Shown piece by piece: positions 15,959-25,700 of a stretch of DNA of 33,871 bases. Numbering within the stretch: position 1 is the stretch's first letter; the number at the start of each line of letters is the position of its first letter. The stretch is taken from NCBI GenBank assembly GCA_009777345.1, contig WRMB01000039.1, forward strand, positions 1 through 33,871. Reading direction: 5' to 3'. A program made the position numbers and the translations under genes. This stretch comes from Micrococcales bacterium. Its GTDB lineage: Bacteria > Actinomycetota > Actinomycetes > Actinomycetales > Cellulomonadaceae. Below the pieces are notes generated by a model that worked only from the letters and a program-made list of their open reading frames with translations, did not search any database and was not told the origin of the DNA.

Positions 15959-18900
15959 TCATCGGTTATCGCCCAGAGCAGCAAGAAGAGAGCGGGCTTT
16001 CGTCAGAGCGGCGGACCTGCCCGGCCGGGCGGCCAGCTCTGCGAGACCTGGCCAACCGGCCGCGTCGGCGGGAAGCAGGCCGCGTCGGGCGGCTTCGCGC
16101 AGGTGGTCGGCGTAGAAGAGCGCGACGTCGAGTACTCGGTTCAACCACTTCGGCACAGGGCTGTCGCTGGTTCCCGCGACCCGGACAGGTTCGGTGAGCA
16201 GCGGCCACAGGACTGGTAGCGTCGTCGGGCTCTTCTCCAGGACCCGGACCATCTTGGCCGGGTTCACCTCAGGGAACTCCAGCAGAGTGGCGACAGCGAT
16301 GCGGACGCCAGCTGAGCCGAGCATGTTCTTGTCCACCAGGTCGACGACCCGTCGAGCGGCGTCAGCATGAGTCGTACCGTAGGTGCTACCGTCGTAGGCG
16401 AGCAGTCCCAGCGCCACCGTCACCAATGACGTCGATAGCAACCCAGACGATGGCAGCGGCGTGCGACCGCTGAGAGGAAGCACCGTGCCTACCAGTCGAA
16501 CCTGGCTGGTATCCCAGTGCAGCCACGCTGCCTCCGAACGATCCACCGCCCCGGGCCAGACGAACGAGGACTCGGTGACAGGGCACCGGCGGGCGAAGCA
16601 CCGTCCCAGGTCGAGGCGTTCGACCTTTTCCGGAAATACCTCGAAGCGCACTTCAGGCTCGTCGGCGAGCATCAGGTCGAAGCGCAGCGGCCGGTTCGGC
16701 GTGTCAGGGCTGACCCAGGCAGCAAACGTAGCGCCGTCGACGACGGCAGGGAGGGTCCCAGCATCGTCAGGCCAGACCGCTTCGAAGCTCGGACCGCTGC
16801 GGACCGGGGCCAGCACAGCCTGGACCGTCGGGGCGGGCAGCCCGGCAACGATCTGGCGGGCGGTCGTCACGGCCTGCGACGAACCCTGGCGCGCAGCCAG
16901 CGCACGGGTGCCCGGTAGGTTCAGCACCGCCGGGTCGGCGATACCCGTGGTCACAGCGTGCTGTACCTCCGGCAGCAGCCCGGCCACGACCTGGACCAGC
17001 TCGGACGTACCTGCGGCCAGACGCGGGCCCGACGCGGCCAGGCCCGCCAGGTCGTCGAGGATCTGCCAGACGACGGCCAGCAAGCCCTCGCGGGCGGCCT
17101 CGTCCAGAGCATGGGCCATCGCAGCCAGCCCGTCCGGTGGGGCGGCCCAGCTCACAAAACGTACGCCGGGCTCGCCGGGCCGGAGCAGCCCGCGCTCCCA
17201 GGCCTCGCCCAGCGCGACCGCCGCGTCGGCCGCGTCCGCCGGGGTGCGCCGGGTCGTCAGGAAGTCGACCACCGCCGACGGTGGCAGGGGCGTGGCTCGT
17301 CGCGCGGCCTGCCGCATGCGCAGACCGATATCGCCTGACGGTTGCCACCGCTCCGAACTCACGGCAGCGGTGGCCTCCCAAGTAGGAAACACCGCGATGT
17401 CCACAGCCGTCTTGGCAGCTTTCCCGAAGCGGTCAGGGAAGGGATCCAACGAGCACGGCTTCTTCCAGTCCGTCAGTGGCGCCGGTTCGACGACAGGGTC
17501 GGCGAGATAGGCCGCGACTGCCTGCCCAGCCGTCACCGTGGTGCTGTCGCGGGGCGGGGTGCCCCAGGAGTGCTTCGCTGTCATCTGCTCGCCGGAACGG
17601 AGCAGCACCGGGACACGTATCCGACTCAGCTCGTCGCGCAGCCCTTGGTCGGCGGCCGAGAAGTCGAGCCTGGTCAACGCCAGCAACAAGTCTGGTTCGG
17701 CTGCGCTCGCGCCAGCGTCGTCGTACTCGCGCAGGCGGGCGAGCAGGTCGGTCGGTGCGATCCGCAGGTCGGCAGTACTGGGCTCGGAGAGCAGACAAGG
17801 TACCTGCCCGAGCCTTGAGAACACGGCACACTCGCGCGCCGGTAGCAAGGGACCAGCGAGGCTGCTGCTCAGGCCTCGGACCCACCGACCCGCCTCCTCC
17901 AGCCCAGCCGAGGCACCCGTGAAGCCCTCCCGTGTGTGGACCCCGGACAGCGCCGTCCGCGCCAGTTCTGGGTCGCGACAGGCCACGGCGTTGGCCAAGG
18001 CGAGGAACCTTTCCACCACCACGTCAACCACGTTCGACTCACGTCGGGTGCTCAGCTCCGCTGCGGCCTGGGTCAACGCTTCTGGGGTCTGGTCACCGTG
18101 GTCGAACCTCGGGACTTCCCACACTGGCGGCGTCGGACGCCACAGGCCCTCGACCTGGGTCGTAGGCTCGACGGCATCGGGCGCGAACTCCCAGGCGTCG
18201 ACGACTGCCTTCACCGCCCGGGACAGCGTCTGGTCCTGCCCGACACCGGCGACCTGTGCTCCCAGGACCTCCAGCACGTCGTCGGGCGGACGGGGCCGGG
18301 CCGCCAGCGCCTTGAGCACCACCCGGAGCGCCTTCTTCGTCGGTGCCGTCAGGGCGACGGTCGCCACGTCGACCAGCAGACCGTCGTCCACCCCGGCGAC
18401 CAGCACAGGCACCAGACGCTCGACCACCGGTCCGTCGCCCGCAGCCAGCACCGGGACCAGCATCTCGGCCTGCGCGACGATCTCGGCGTCAGGGGCCTGC
18501 AGGTCGTCCAGCCACACGCCGAGCCACGCCTTGCGGTCGGCGGGACGGGACGCCGCGTCGAGGGCGGCGAGCACCAGACCGACAGCCTCGGCCCGGTCGA
18601 GCCAGTGCCGGGCCACCCCGGCAGACAGCACTCTGCACAACGACTCGACGGTCGGCAGCACGAGGCCGAGAAACTGGCCACCACCCGCAGCACCGCTTTC
18701 TGCCAGGCAGGCACGGATGTGCTCACCGAACCGGTCGGCGATCACCGTCTCGTCGCACGGTTCCCTCCGCCACAGCGCGGAGGCGTCGCCGGTGAGCACA
18801 CCTTGTGCATGCGCCAGCCAGTCGCGCAGGTACCCCCGGTTCTCCGGGACCGGAAGCCGGTGCCTGGCCACCATCTGGACCCCCAACCCGGAGTCCGAGA

Positions 18901-19423
18901 AGAAGAACCCGTCTGACCTGCCCCTGTACATACGCTCGACGAGCGTTCGAGCGAAATCCGGGCCACGTTCGACCAGGACCGGGAAGGCGTACCGGTCGGA
19001 GATCCCTCGCCTCATCTCCAACGCCCGCACCGCCCCCACCCCGACGCGCACGGCGAACAACCAGAGCATCTGCATGTTGATATCGACCAGGCTGGACTCT
19101 CGGCCGTAGTTCTGCGCCCATCTCTCCCACTCCCCCGACCGCAGTCCCGCCAGCGCCACCTTCTGCTGGGCATCAGTCCCCAGCGGCAGCGCGAGTGCAT
19201 CATCGTGGGTGGCGCCGGCCCAGCCCAGCTCGACGAACACCGCCGCCGTCTTCTCCAGCCGCCGGTAACGGACGATCTTCCGGGTGCACAGACCACGCTC
19301 GGTCAGCAGGTCCACAGCCTTGCCCAGGTCGCCGTCGGCCTCGTCCAGCGTCGCCTTGGCGACGTCCAGCTCGATGCGTGCCTTGTTACGCAACGTGCGC
19401 AGGGCGGGCGTCATCTCGATCAT
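15959..19423 (-). CDS. Large DUF6493/DUF7824-like protein with EF-Ts/UBA-like N-terminus, paralog 5
   Basis: A 1154-aa protein; ATG preceded by GGAAGG. Residues 5-48 (LRNKARIELDVAKATLDEAD, then GDLGKAVDLLTERG) resemble the UBA-like N-terminal domain of elongation factor Ts, absent from the other paralogs. Then comes the family N-terminal domain (FVELGW, PLGTDAQQKVALAGLRSGEW, MLWLFAVRVGVGA), the helical block (DRFGEHIRACLAE, WLDRAEAVGLVLAALDAASR, WLGVWLDDLQAPD, TAPTKKALRVVLKAL), VPRFDHGDQTPEAL, LLSEPSTADLRIAPTDLL, LLLALTRLD, WERGLLRPGEPG, LNLPGTRALAARQG, LRFDLMLADEPEVRFEV, LLSTSLVTVALGL, LEKSPTTLPVLWPLLTEP and the tail WPGLAELAARPGRSAALTKA. This is the most complete family member. It has its own promoter region and is separated from the other paralogs by the toxin-antitoxin pair. 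Confidence 0.8.
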   Translation of the reverse strand: MIEMTPALRTLRNKARIELDVAKATLDEADGDLGKAVDLLTERGLCTRKIVRYRRLEKTAAVFVELGWAGATHDDALALPLGTDAQQKVALAGLRSGEWERWAQNYGRESSLVDINMQMLWLFAVRVGVGAVRALEMRRGISDRYAFPVLVERGPDFARTLVERMYRGRSDGFFFSDSGLGVQMVARHRLPVPENRGYLRDWLAHAQGVLTGDASALWRREPCDETVIADRFGEHIRACLAESGAAGGGQFLGLVLPTVESLCRVLSAGVARHWLDRAEAVGLVLAALDAASRPADRKAWLGVWLDDLQAPDAEIVAQAEMLVPVLAAGDGPVVERLVPVLVAGVDDGLLVDVATVALTAPTKKALRVVLKALAARPRPPDDVLEVLGAQVAGVGQDQTLSRAVKAVVDAWEFAPDAVEPTTQVEGLWRPTPPVWEVPRFDHGDQTPEALTQAAAELSTRRESNVVDVVVERFLALANAVACRDPELARTALSGVHTREGFTGASAGLEEAGRWVRGLSSSLAGPLLPARECAVFSRLGQVPCLLSEPSTADLRIAPTDLLARLREYDDAGASAAEPDLLLALTRLDFSAADQGLRDELSRIRVPVLLRSGEQMTAKHSWGTPPRDSTTVTAGQAVAAYLADPVVEPAPLTDWKKPCSLDPFPDRFGKAAKTAVDIAVFPTWEATAAVSSERWQPSGDIGLRMRQAARRATPLPPSAVVDFLTTRRTPADAADAAVALGEAWERGLLRPGEPGVRFVSWAAPPDGLAAMAHALDEAAREGLLAVVWQILDDLAGLAASGPRLAAGTSELVQVVAGLLPEVQHAVTTGIADPAVLNLPGTRALAARQGSSQAVTTARQIVAGLPAPTVQAVLAPVRSGPSFEAVWPDDAGTLPAVVDGATFAAWVSPDTPNRPLRFDLMLADEPEVRFEVFPEKVERLDLGRCFARRCPVTESSFVWPGAVDRSEAAWLHWDTSQVRLVGTVLPLSGRTPLPSSGLLSTSLVTVALGLLAYDGSTYGTTHADAARRVVDLVDKNMLGSAGVRIAVATLLEFPEVNPAKMVRVLEKSPTTLPVLWPLLTEPVRVAGTSDSPVPKWLNRVLDVALFYADHLREAARRGLLPADAAGWPGLAELAARPGRSAALTKARSLLAALGDNR

Positions 19424-19718
19424 CGGTCAGCGGCCTTCCGACAGACAGGCAACGTCGCAGACCATCCCACCCAGGCGCAGGTCATTCACTGTCCTCCCAC
19501 GGACCGCACCCTCGGAGGTGGGACGATGTGGTCACGCCATCGAACCTAGCAAGGCCAGACATCGACGACGGGCCGTTTCGTGCACGGATCCTGACACATG
19601 TGTCTCCTGCTGAGACATGGACGAACCGGCCTTGGTCCGTGCCCGGCGAAAAACCGCTTGACGGCCCAGGCCGCCAACCGCGACGGTGTGACCGCAGGGC
19701 CGGAGCGGAAAGGGTGTC
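19424..19718. promoter_or_regulatory. Divergent intergenic region with palindromes
   Basis: 295 bp between the divergent starts of paralog 5 and the plus-strand operon; no gene is seen in it. It contains a perfect 12-bp palindrome GACACATGTGTC (19593..19604) overlapping a second inverted repeat TGTCTC / GAGACA (19601..19617), both possible regulator sites. A TTGACG at 19658..19663 could be a -35 element for the plus-strand genes; no convincing -10 follows. These are pattern readings only. Confidence 0.4.
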
Positions 19719-20051
19719 GTGTCCAGAGGAAGGTTCCGACGCATCGTGGTGGACGACCAGGTCTACCACTGGCGGGTACGCGGCGGCCCTGCTTCTGCCT
19801 GCTGCCCCTACTGTCCCGAACCGGAACCCACCACACTGGCGGTGTTCCATGACCGTCGGCTCCTGTTCACCAGGTCGTTGGGCGACCTGCGGTCGGTCAC
19901 CCCGTCGGTCGTCTGCGAGCACGTCCGCGAGTTCGTCACCACCACAGGCTTCATGCCAGCACCGCCTGCACCTGCCGCGTCGCAGGCGTCCGAGACCTGG
20001 CCCCGGCGACGTCGTCCACACCGGCTGCGGCGACCGAGGCGAGAGCCGTGA
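19719..20051 (+). CDS. Small hypothetical protein with a Cys-rich CPYC motif
   Basis: A 110-aa protein with a GTG start and GGAAAGGG 4 nt upstream. The N-terminus (FRRIVVDDQVYHWRVRGG) looks like a beta-rich actinobacterial hypothetical domain, followed by SACCPYCPEP, VFHDRRLLFTR and SVVCEHVREFV. The last third is basic and proline-rich. I do not recognise the family. Its stop overlaps the GTG of the next gene by 4 nt, so the two form an operon. Confidence 0.6.
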   Translation: MSRGRFRRIVVDDQVYHWRVRGGPASACCPYCPEPEPTTLAVFHDRRLLFTRSLGDLRSVTPSVVCEHVREFVTTTGFMPAPPAPAASQASETWPRRRRPHRLRRPRREP

Positions 20052-20656
20052 CGCGACGGTCCGAGGACCCTGAGCAGGTCCCGGTGACGTTCCTGGAACT
20101 GTTCGACATGTTCGCCCGCAACTCCACGGCCGGACGGTTGACGCTCAGGGACCTCGTGGGCGGGCACACCGAGCAGGATCTGCGCGACGACGGATACGAA
20201 GAGCCGACACCAGGCTGCGGAGGCTTCTACAAATGGGTAGGGCTGCGAGGACGCGGTTGGTCAGGTTGCGAGTTCAAGCGGTATTTCTTCAGCCCTGACG
20301 GAACGGAGAGCTCCGACGGTGCTGCTTTCTTTCCTCAGCCCAAACTTATTCCTGCCCTCGCCCGCCTACGGAAGAACGGTCCGTTCACGATGGCGCTCTG
20401 GGGCATGGGCGACGGCGTCGAGCGCGGCATGCTTGAGTTTGACGGTCGGTTCGAGGTCTATTTTGGCACTGACCGTCGCGGGAACAACTATGTGGTCGAA
20501 CAGGTGCAGTCGTGCCTTTTCCCAGCTGACCGGCGCCCTCACCTCGTGGGCGAGCACCTCACTCTCACCAGCCCGGTCATGCCGAAGGCGATCAAACACG
20601 TGGCACTCCAGCGCTTCGTCGCGTTCCTGCACCGATCGGGCCTGCAACTTACCTAG
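20048..20656 (+). CDS. Hypothetical 202-aa protein
   Basis: A GTG start inside the previous gene's stop (GTGA) suggests coupled translation. It is a soluble mixed alpha/beta protein with several aromatic, glycine-rich stretches (GCGGFYKWVGLRGRGW, FTMALWGMGDGVERGM, FEVYFGTDRRGNNYVV). There is no signal peptide, membrane segment or known catalytic motif. Codon use is less GC-rich than in the paralogs. The gene ends just before a hairpin at 20678. Function unknown. Confidence 0.65.
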   Translation: MTRRSEDPEQVPVTFLELFDMFARNSTAGRLTLRDLVGGHTEQDLRDDGYEEPTPGCGGFYKWVGLRGRGWSGCEFKRYFFSPDGTESSDGAAFFPQPKLIPALARLRKNGPFTMALWGMGDGVERGMLEFDGRFEVYFGTDRRGNNYVVEQVQSCLFPADRRPHLVGEHLTLTSPVMPKAIKHVALQRFVAFLHRSGLQLT

Positions 20657-20677
20657 GGCCCGTTGGCGATAGTCTGC

Positions 20678-20705
20678 GAGGTGCAAGCTCAGAAGCTCGC
20701 ACCTC
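20678..20705. terminator. Hairpin between converging genes
   Basis: A 12-bp stem (20678..20689 with 20694..20705, 4-nt loop) has one mismatch on the plus strand that becomes a G-U pair in minus-strand RNA. It starts 22 bp after the stop of the 202-aa gene and faces the decayed DUF1016 gene, so it is placed as a bidirectional terminator. No T-run follows. Confidence 0.5.
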
Positions 20706-20753
20706 GTGGGCCAATGACGCAGCAACTTGCTGCACAATTGCGCCGAAGGTCTA

Positions 20754-20814
20754 CGCGAGCCTGTGACCAGGCACGATACTCGATCACGGACCGTCGGGGT
20801 GGCCCTGGGAACTG
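20754..20814. repeat. Direct repeat flanking Wadjet, copy A
   Basis: 61 bp matching 28376..28435 at 58 positions (two substitutions and one 1-base gap) in the same orientation. Weaker similarity continues leftwards through the CAATTG-containing stretch to about 20724. On the minus strand it follows remnants of a DUF1016-like gene in both places. Confidence 0.85.
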
Positions 20815-21502
20815 TCGGTGTCGTTCGCGGCCTGGAGCGCACGCTGGTGCGCCAGCTCGTCGCGGACGACCGCCTCGAGCTCTTGGGCGCTGGGCAGCGC
20901 CGCCCGGGCGTCGTCGGGGCCAGGTTCTCGAAGACGTACGGGTCCTTGGTCAGAGCCTGGGCCAGGTCCGAGTCCGCACCCTCCAGCGTCCGGTCGAAGT
21001 TGGACGGCGCAGCACCCGCCCGGTCGCGCAGCCGGGTATCGATCTGCAACGACAGCACCGCCCTGGACCAACCACCAGCCACCGCCTGACCTGCGTACCA
21101 GTCCCGGTCCGCCTGGTCGGACAGCTTGTCCAGCAGGACCTGGATGTGACCCCAGGGCAATTGTGCAGCAGCTTGCTGCACAATTGCGTCGAGGGTCGGC
21201 CAGCCCTGGGCCAGACGCCTCATGTACCGCAGGTTCCGCGGCGACCACCCACGCTGATCAGGGAACTCGCGTCGCAGATCGGCGGACGCTCGCTCCACCA
21301 CCTTGGCACCCCAGCCCTGACGGTCCTGCCGGTCCAGCAGGTCACGCCCGATGGACCAGTACAGTCCGATCACCTCCCGGTTCGCGGCCCGCACGGCCCG
21401 GAACTGGGTCGCCCGCACCCTGGCCTTCACCTCGACCAACCACTCGGCATAGCCCGCAGGCATGGCCGCCACGTCATCTGTTCTCTGCCCTGGTTCACTC
21501 AT
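20784..21502 (-). pseudogene. DUF1016/YhcG-like nuclease gene, N-terminal part only, frameshifted
   Basis: From the ATG at 21502 (MSEPGQRTDD) the frame gives the DUF1016 N-terminal domain: YAEWLVEVKARVRATQFRAV, LYWSIGRDLLDRQ, WGAKVVERASADLRREFP, WSPRNLRYMRRLAQGWP, QLPWGHIQVLLDKL, DRDWYAGQAVAGGWSRAVL, then KDPYVFENLA, which in intact members leads into the PD-(D/E)XK nuclease domain. Near 20925 the family-like continuation (ALPSAQELEAVVRDELAHQ) moves to another frame, and at 20784 it stops, without any nuclease domain. The gene is therefore a remnant. Intact relatives are thought to be nucleases linked to mobile elements or restriction loci. It starts 75 bp after jetD, with the same leader sequence as the fragment upstream of jetA. 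Confidence 0.8.
21157..21187. repeat. 31-bp palindrome inside the DUF1016 remnant
   Basis: 14-bp arms (21157..21170 and 21174..21187) are exact reverse complements around GCT. The sequence encodes the conserved AIVQQAAAQLPWG segment, so codon choice may explain part of it. Related but imperfect versions of the same motif lie at about 20728..20752 and 28330..28365. Confidence 0.8.
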
Positions 21503-21537
21503 AAGGTCATCCTGCCGGACACCACCCACACGCCTCG

Positions 21538-21554
21538 GACAGCCTGTGGACAAC
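21538..21554. repeat. 17-bp leader repeat, copy A
   Basis: GACAGCCTGTGGACAAC occurs identically at 28501..28517. In both places it precedes (on the minus strand) a DUF1016-like fragment, so it marks the 5' side of the duplicated unit that brackets jetABCD. Confidence 0.8.
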
Positions 21555-21576
21555 CCGACCGACGCCGATCGGGTCG

Positions 21577-22791
21577 TCAACCCGGACGACGCGTGATCGT
21601 CGTCATCTCGGCCGGGAGGCGGTCACGGACCCAGGACCAGTCGATCCGCTCCTGTTCGAGGCGGACCCGGTCGCCGTAGCGGTCGGTCACCAGGTCCGCA
21701 TAGACCGCTTGCTCGTCGTCGGTCAGACGGTCCAGCGGGGCACGGGTGGGGGTGTCTTCGCGGACCCAGCGGTCGCGGTGGGCCAGCAGGGTCTTGCTGT
21801 CCATGAGGAACGACCGGGTGTGGGGCAGCCAGGCGCGCAACCGGTCGAGGATGGCCAGACCGTGGGTGTCCAGATCGCCCCAGTAGTACACCGGGACGTC
21901 CGCCAGCCAGGGCAGGGAACCGGCCCGGTCGACCTCGAAACCCTTGCCCCACACCAGGACACCGTCGGTCGGGACCGGCAGGGCCAGGTAGGTGATCTCG
22001 TTCTCCACGACCACCGCGCAGGACGGGGCCAGGTCGAGCCCCGCCAGCTGGTCGCGGTGCACCACGACCTCCGTGAACGGCGACGCCAGGGCCAACGAAG
22101 GGGCCGCCCGCAGCCGGACTGTCTCTGGTTTGCGACCCAGGCCCAGGTCCCGGACGAAACCACCCGCGGTCGACGACACCCCCAGCATCTGGGCCAGCAC
22201 CCCACGGTGACGTTCGACGAACTTGGTGTCCACCCCCGGGGCGGTGACCTGCCGCAAGTAGGCACCCGAACCGCGGGCCTCGGTCAACCAGCGGAAAGCG
22301 GCCAGCACCGCCGGCCAGGTCTCGCCCAGACCCAGGGCCCGTTTTGGGTAACGAGCTACCCAGGCCCGGACCGCTGGCTCGTCCCCGACCAGCTCCAGGA
22401 CCTGCCGGTATGCACGGACCTCGGCACTGACCTGGCATATCGCCCATGCCTGGTCGTAGTCGGTGATATGGGCCCGCACCGGTAGACGGTTACGGCCCAG
22501 GGTCCGCCCGCCGATCTCGACCAGCTCCAGGGTGTAGTGGGCCCCGCCGTGGCTACCCCGGTCCAGATCGGCCACCCAGCGCTGGGCCGCGACGATATCG
22601 TCACCGATCTGCGTGGTCGTCGGGCCGTGCAGGGCCACCGTGACGGCCGGGAACGGGTCACCCGCGGCCAGGGCCCGCAGCAGCGTCTGGTCGTCCCACC
22701 GACGCCGCACCTTGGCCCGGATGTCCGCAACAGTCGACCAGGTCACGTGTATCCGTTCTCCAGGAGTCAGTGGCCAGCGACCCGCACTCAT
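21577..22791 (-). CDS. jetD: Wadjet subunit JetD, Toprim DNA-cleaving subunit
   Basis: A 404-aa protein. The start is the ATG at 22791, overlapping the jetC stop as ATGA; a longer frame continues inside jetC but is only a shadow. The N-terminal DUF3322-like region spans about 1-190 (WSTVADIRAKVRRRWDDQTLLRAL, FRWLTEARGSGAYLRQ). The C-terminal topoisomerase VI-like Toprim domain has E263/E265 in VVENEITYL, DLD at 306-308 in YYWGDLDTHG, and the conserved RSFLMDSKTLLAHRDRWV and RLEQERIDW segments. In type I Wadjet, JetD nicks or cleaves circular plasmid DNA once JetABC has extruded it. All metal-binding residues are present. It is the last gene of the operon. Confidence 0.93.
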   Translation of the reverse strand: MSAGRWPLTPGERIHVTWSTVADIRAKVRRRWDDQTLLRALAAGDPFPAVTVALHGPTTTQIGDDIVAAQRWVADLDRGSHGGAHYTLELVEIGGRTLGRNRLPVRAHITDYDQAWAICQVSAEVRAYRQVLELVGDEPAVRAWVARYPKRALGLGETWPAVLAAFRWLTEARGSGAYLRQVTAPGVDTKFVERHRGVLAQMLGVSSTAGGFVRDLGLGRKPETVRLRAAPSLALASPFTEVVVHRDQLAGLDLAPSCAVVVENEITYLALPVPTDGVLVWGKGFEVDRAGSLPWLADVPVYYWGDLDTHGLAILDRLRAWLPHTRSFLMDSKTLLAHRDRWVREDTPTRAPLDRLTDDEQAVYADLVTDRYGDRVRLEQERIDWSWVRDRLPAEMTTITRRPG

Positions 22792-25700
22792 ACCTCTGGC
22801 CCGGTCGGCTCGGCCCGGCCGTCCCGCAGGGTGTGGTACTCCTCGATGGTGAGGGTCTGCAGCCGGGACGACGAACCGTCCAGGTTGTCGACGAAACCGA
22901 TGGCTTTCACGTACGGTTCGATGACGTGCACCTTCTGCAGCGGGGTGACGATGAGCAGCTGCAGGCCGATCTTGGCGAACAGCTCCAGGGCATAGCGGGT
23001 CGAGGCGTCCGAACCCCGGCCGAAAGCCTCGTCGATCACGGCGAAACGGAAGTCTTTCGACCGGGTCGCGCCCCACTCCAGGCCGAACTGGTAGGCCAGC
23101 GACGCGGCCAGGATGGTGTAGGCCAGCTTTTCTTTCTGGCCGCCTGATTTCCCGTCGGAGTCGCGGTAGTGCTCCCACTCGACGTCGGTGGTCCGGTCAC
23201 GTTCGGAAGCGGAGAACACGAACCAGTTGCGCACGTCGGTGACCCGACGGGTCCAGGCCTTGTCGGCCTCGGTGTGGTTGACCCGGCCGCGGAACCGTTC
23301 GATGATCCGCCGGACGTCGGCGAAGCGCTGCTCGGAATACTGGTCGCCGTCGTCCGGGGCCAGCGTGTCGTCAGTCACCCGGCGCAGGTCGGAACGAAAA
23401 TCGTGCACCTCTTTGTTGTCGGTCCGTACCCGCAGCAGGGTGATGTACCGGCCGGGGCTGTAGTCCAGCGCGCCGAGCGCCTCGTTGATCCGGTCCACCC
23501 GGTTCTGGATCTCGTCGGCCTGGCGGCGCAACCAGTTGTTGAACGCCGCCAGCTCGCGGATGGCGTTGGTGTTGAGCTGGCGTTTGAACTCGCTCTCGAA
23601 CCGGGGCAGGTCGTCGTCGGCCACCCGACGGTGCAGCTGGCAGTACTCGTCACGGGCGTCGACGTCGACGTCCATCTCGGTGGTCGCCTCAGGCCAACGG
23701 TCCCGGACGGTGTGCATCGCTGCCAGCATGGTCTGGGTGTGCCGGTTCAGCTCCCGGGCGGCCTTGTCGATCGTGCCCTGCAATGCTGTGCCCAGACGCT
23801 GGGCTGCGGTGTCGCACTCCTCCGGGGAGGCGGGGACCTCGGCACCCAGACGCTCGCGCAGCTGGGGGAACGAGGCCCGGGCGGTATCCGGGTCGCGGTA
23901 GGCGGCGACGAACGCGGCAGCGACGGTCCGGGCCTGGGCGTCGCGGGCCAGACGGTCGTCCAGCCGACCGACGTCCCGGGCCAGACCGGCCAGACGGTCG
24001 CCGAGCGCGTCCGTCTGCTGCTTGTTCTCGGTCAGACGGGCGTCGATCTCGGCCAGGCGGGACGACCCGGCCAGCAGCCGCTCCCGTTCGGCGTCGGCCC
24101 GGGCGGCCCGGTCTTCGGCTTCGGCCCAGTCCAGGTCGGACCACAGGGTGTAGTCGGCCAGCCGGGCCAGCGCGGTCTCGGTGTCCCGGACCGCGGAACG
24201 CTCCTGGTTCAGCCCGTCCAGGCGGGCCTTGAGCTCTCCCAGCTCGGCGTCCAGGGTGTTCAGGTGCCGGGTCAGCGCGTCGACCTTGCGTTCGTTGACC
24301 CAGCCCAGCACCCAGGTACGGGGGTCGTCCACCCGGGTGCGGTCGTCCTTGACGTGCCGTTCGGCGGACTTCACCTGACCCTCGACGGTCACCGCCCGGT
24401 TCTGCTCGCGGAACTGGGCCATGGTGGTCACGCAACGGTGGTCGGCCCGTCGGACCAGCTCGTCCCGCAGGTAGTCGGCGAAGGGACCTTCACGGACCTG
24501 CAGACAGTCGGCCAGCCGCAGACCGTCGGCCTCGGCCAGCCGGACACGGACCCGTCGGGCGGACACCCGTTCGTAGACCAGCCGCGACCCGGCCTGGGTG
24601 CCGTCGGCCCGCCGGTGGGTCAGCCGACGGTCGTTCACCCAGGCCGCGACCTGCGGGTAGTGCTCGTCGCTGACCAGCAAGGACAGGGCGAAACCGCGGA
24701 GCACCCGCTCGGCGGCACCCCGCCACTGGGCCTGGTCGTCAGCCACGTCGAGCAGCTCACCGGCGAACGGAAGGCTCTCCGGTTCCACACCCAGGTGGGC
24801 GCACAGCTGCGCCCGCAGGTCCAGCTGGTGAGCCGGCAGGTTCGAGGTCCGCCGGTTCAAGGAGTCCAGCTCGTCGGCGGTGTCGGTGCGGTCGGTGCGC
24901 AGACCCGCCCGGTCCACCACCTGACGCTGGATCTGCTCGTCCAGGTCGACCCGCCGGGCAGTGACCTCGACCTTGTGAGAGGCGACCGCGGCGGGCAGAG
25001 CGGCGAACCCTGCCGGGTCGACCACCTCGGGCAGTGCGGCTTCCGCCACCAGTGCATCGAACCGTTCACGTGTTCGCCGCCGCTGGACGACCTGGGTCCG
25101 GGCCTGGTCGGCCTCGCGTTCCAGGGCGGCTATCCGGTCGCCCCCGGCCCCGGCCCGTTCGGCGATCAGCGACTCCCGGGCCAGATCCAGAACCTGCTGT
25201 CGAGCCTTGTCCTGGTCGATATCGGCCTTGACCTGCTCCAGTGCGGCGGCGTTCTCGGCGATCACCGCATCCAGCAGCCTCACCCGCAGCTCGGTGGTGA
25301 ACAGGTTCACAGCGTCACGCTGCTGCTCGGCGGCGGACCGGCGGGCCAGAGCCGCGTCGTACCGGTCGCTGGTCTCGACCAGGGGGCCCAGGACCTCCAG
25401 CTGTTCGCGGGCCCGGCGGACCGCGTCGTGCGCGGCGGTCAGGTCGTCGAAGTGCGCGACGATACCGCGGACCTGCTCGTCGGCGTCGGCCGGTTCGAGC
25501 ATATGCTTGCGGACGAACTCGTTGAGGTTCCCCACGGACTTCATCGACACGGTCTGGTGGAACAGCTCCATGGCCTGCTCCGACCGGATACCCAGCATCC
25601 GTCGCAGCGCCCGGCCGTATTCTGGGAACGTGGTGTAGATACCCGCCCCGGAGGCCCGCAGCCGCGCTTTCAGGTCTTTCAGAGCCGATCCGAAACCGGT

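Noticed and set aside
15090..15962. 290-aa minus-strand frame opposite the toxin-antitoxin genes, ending at paralog 4 as TGATG
   Set aside because: The plus strand has clear Phd and PIN motifs with a good RBS. The minus frame has no family similarity, and the TGATG is probably chance.
20366..20783. Continuation of the DUF1016 frame through to 20366
   Set aside because: After the frameshift the frame has no family sequence and lies opposite the 202-aa plus-strand gene.
22792..23178. Longer N-terminus (129 aa) for JetD
   Set aside because: It overlaps the conserved ATPase end of jetC in another frame. The ATGA at 22791..22788 is the natural coupled start.
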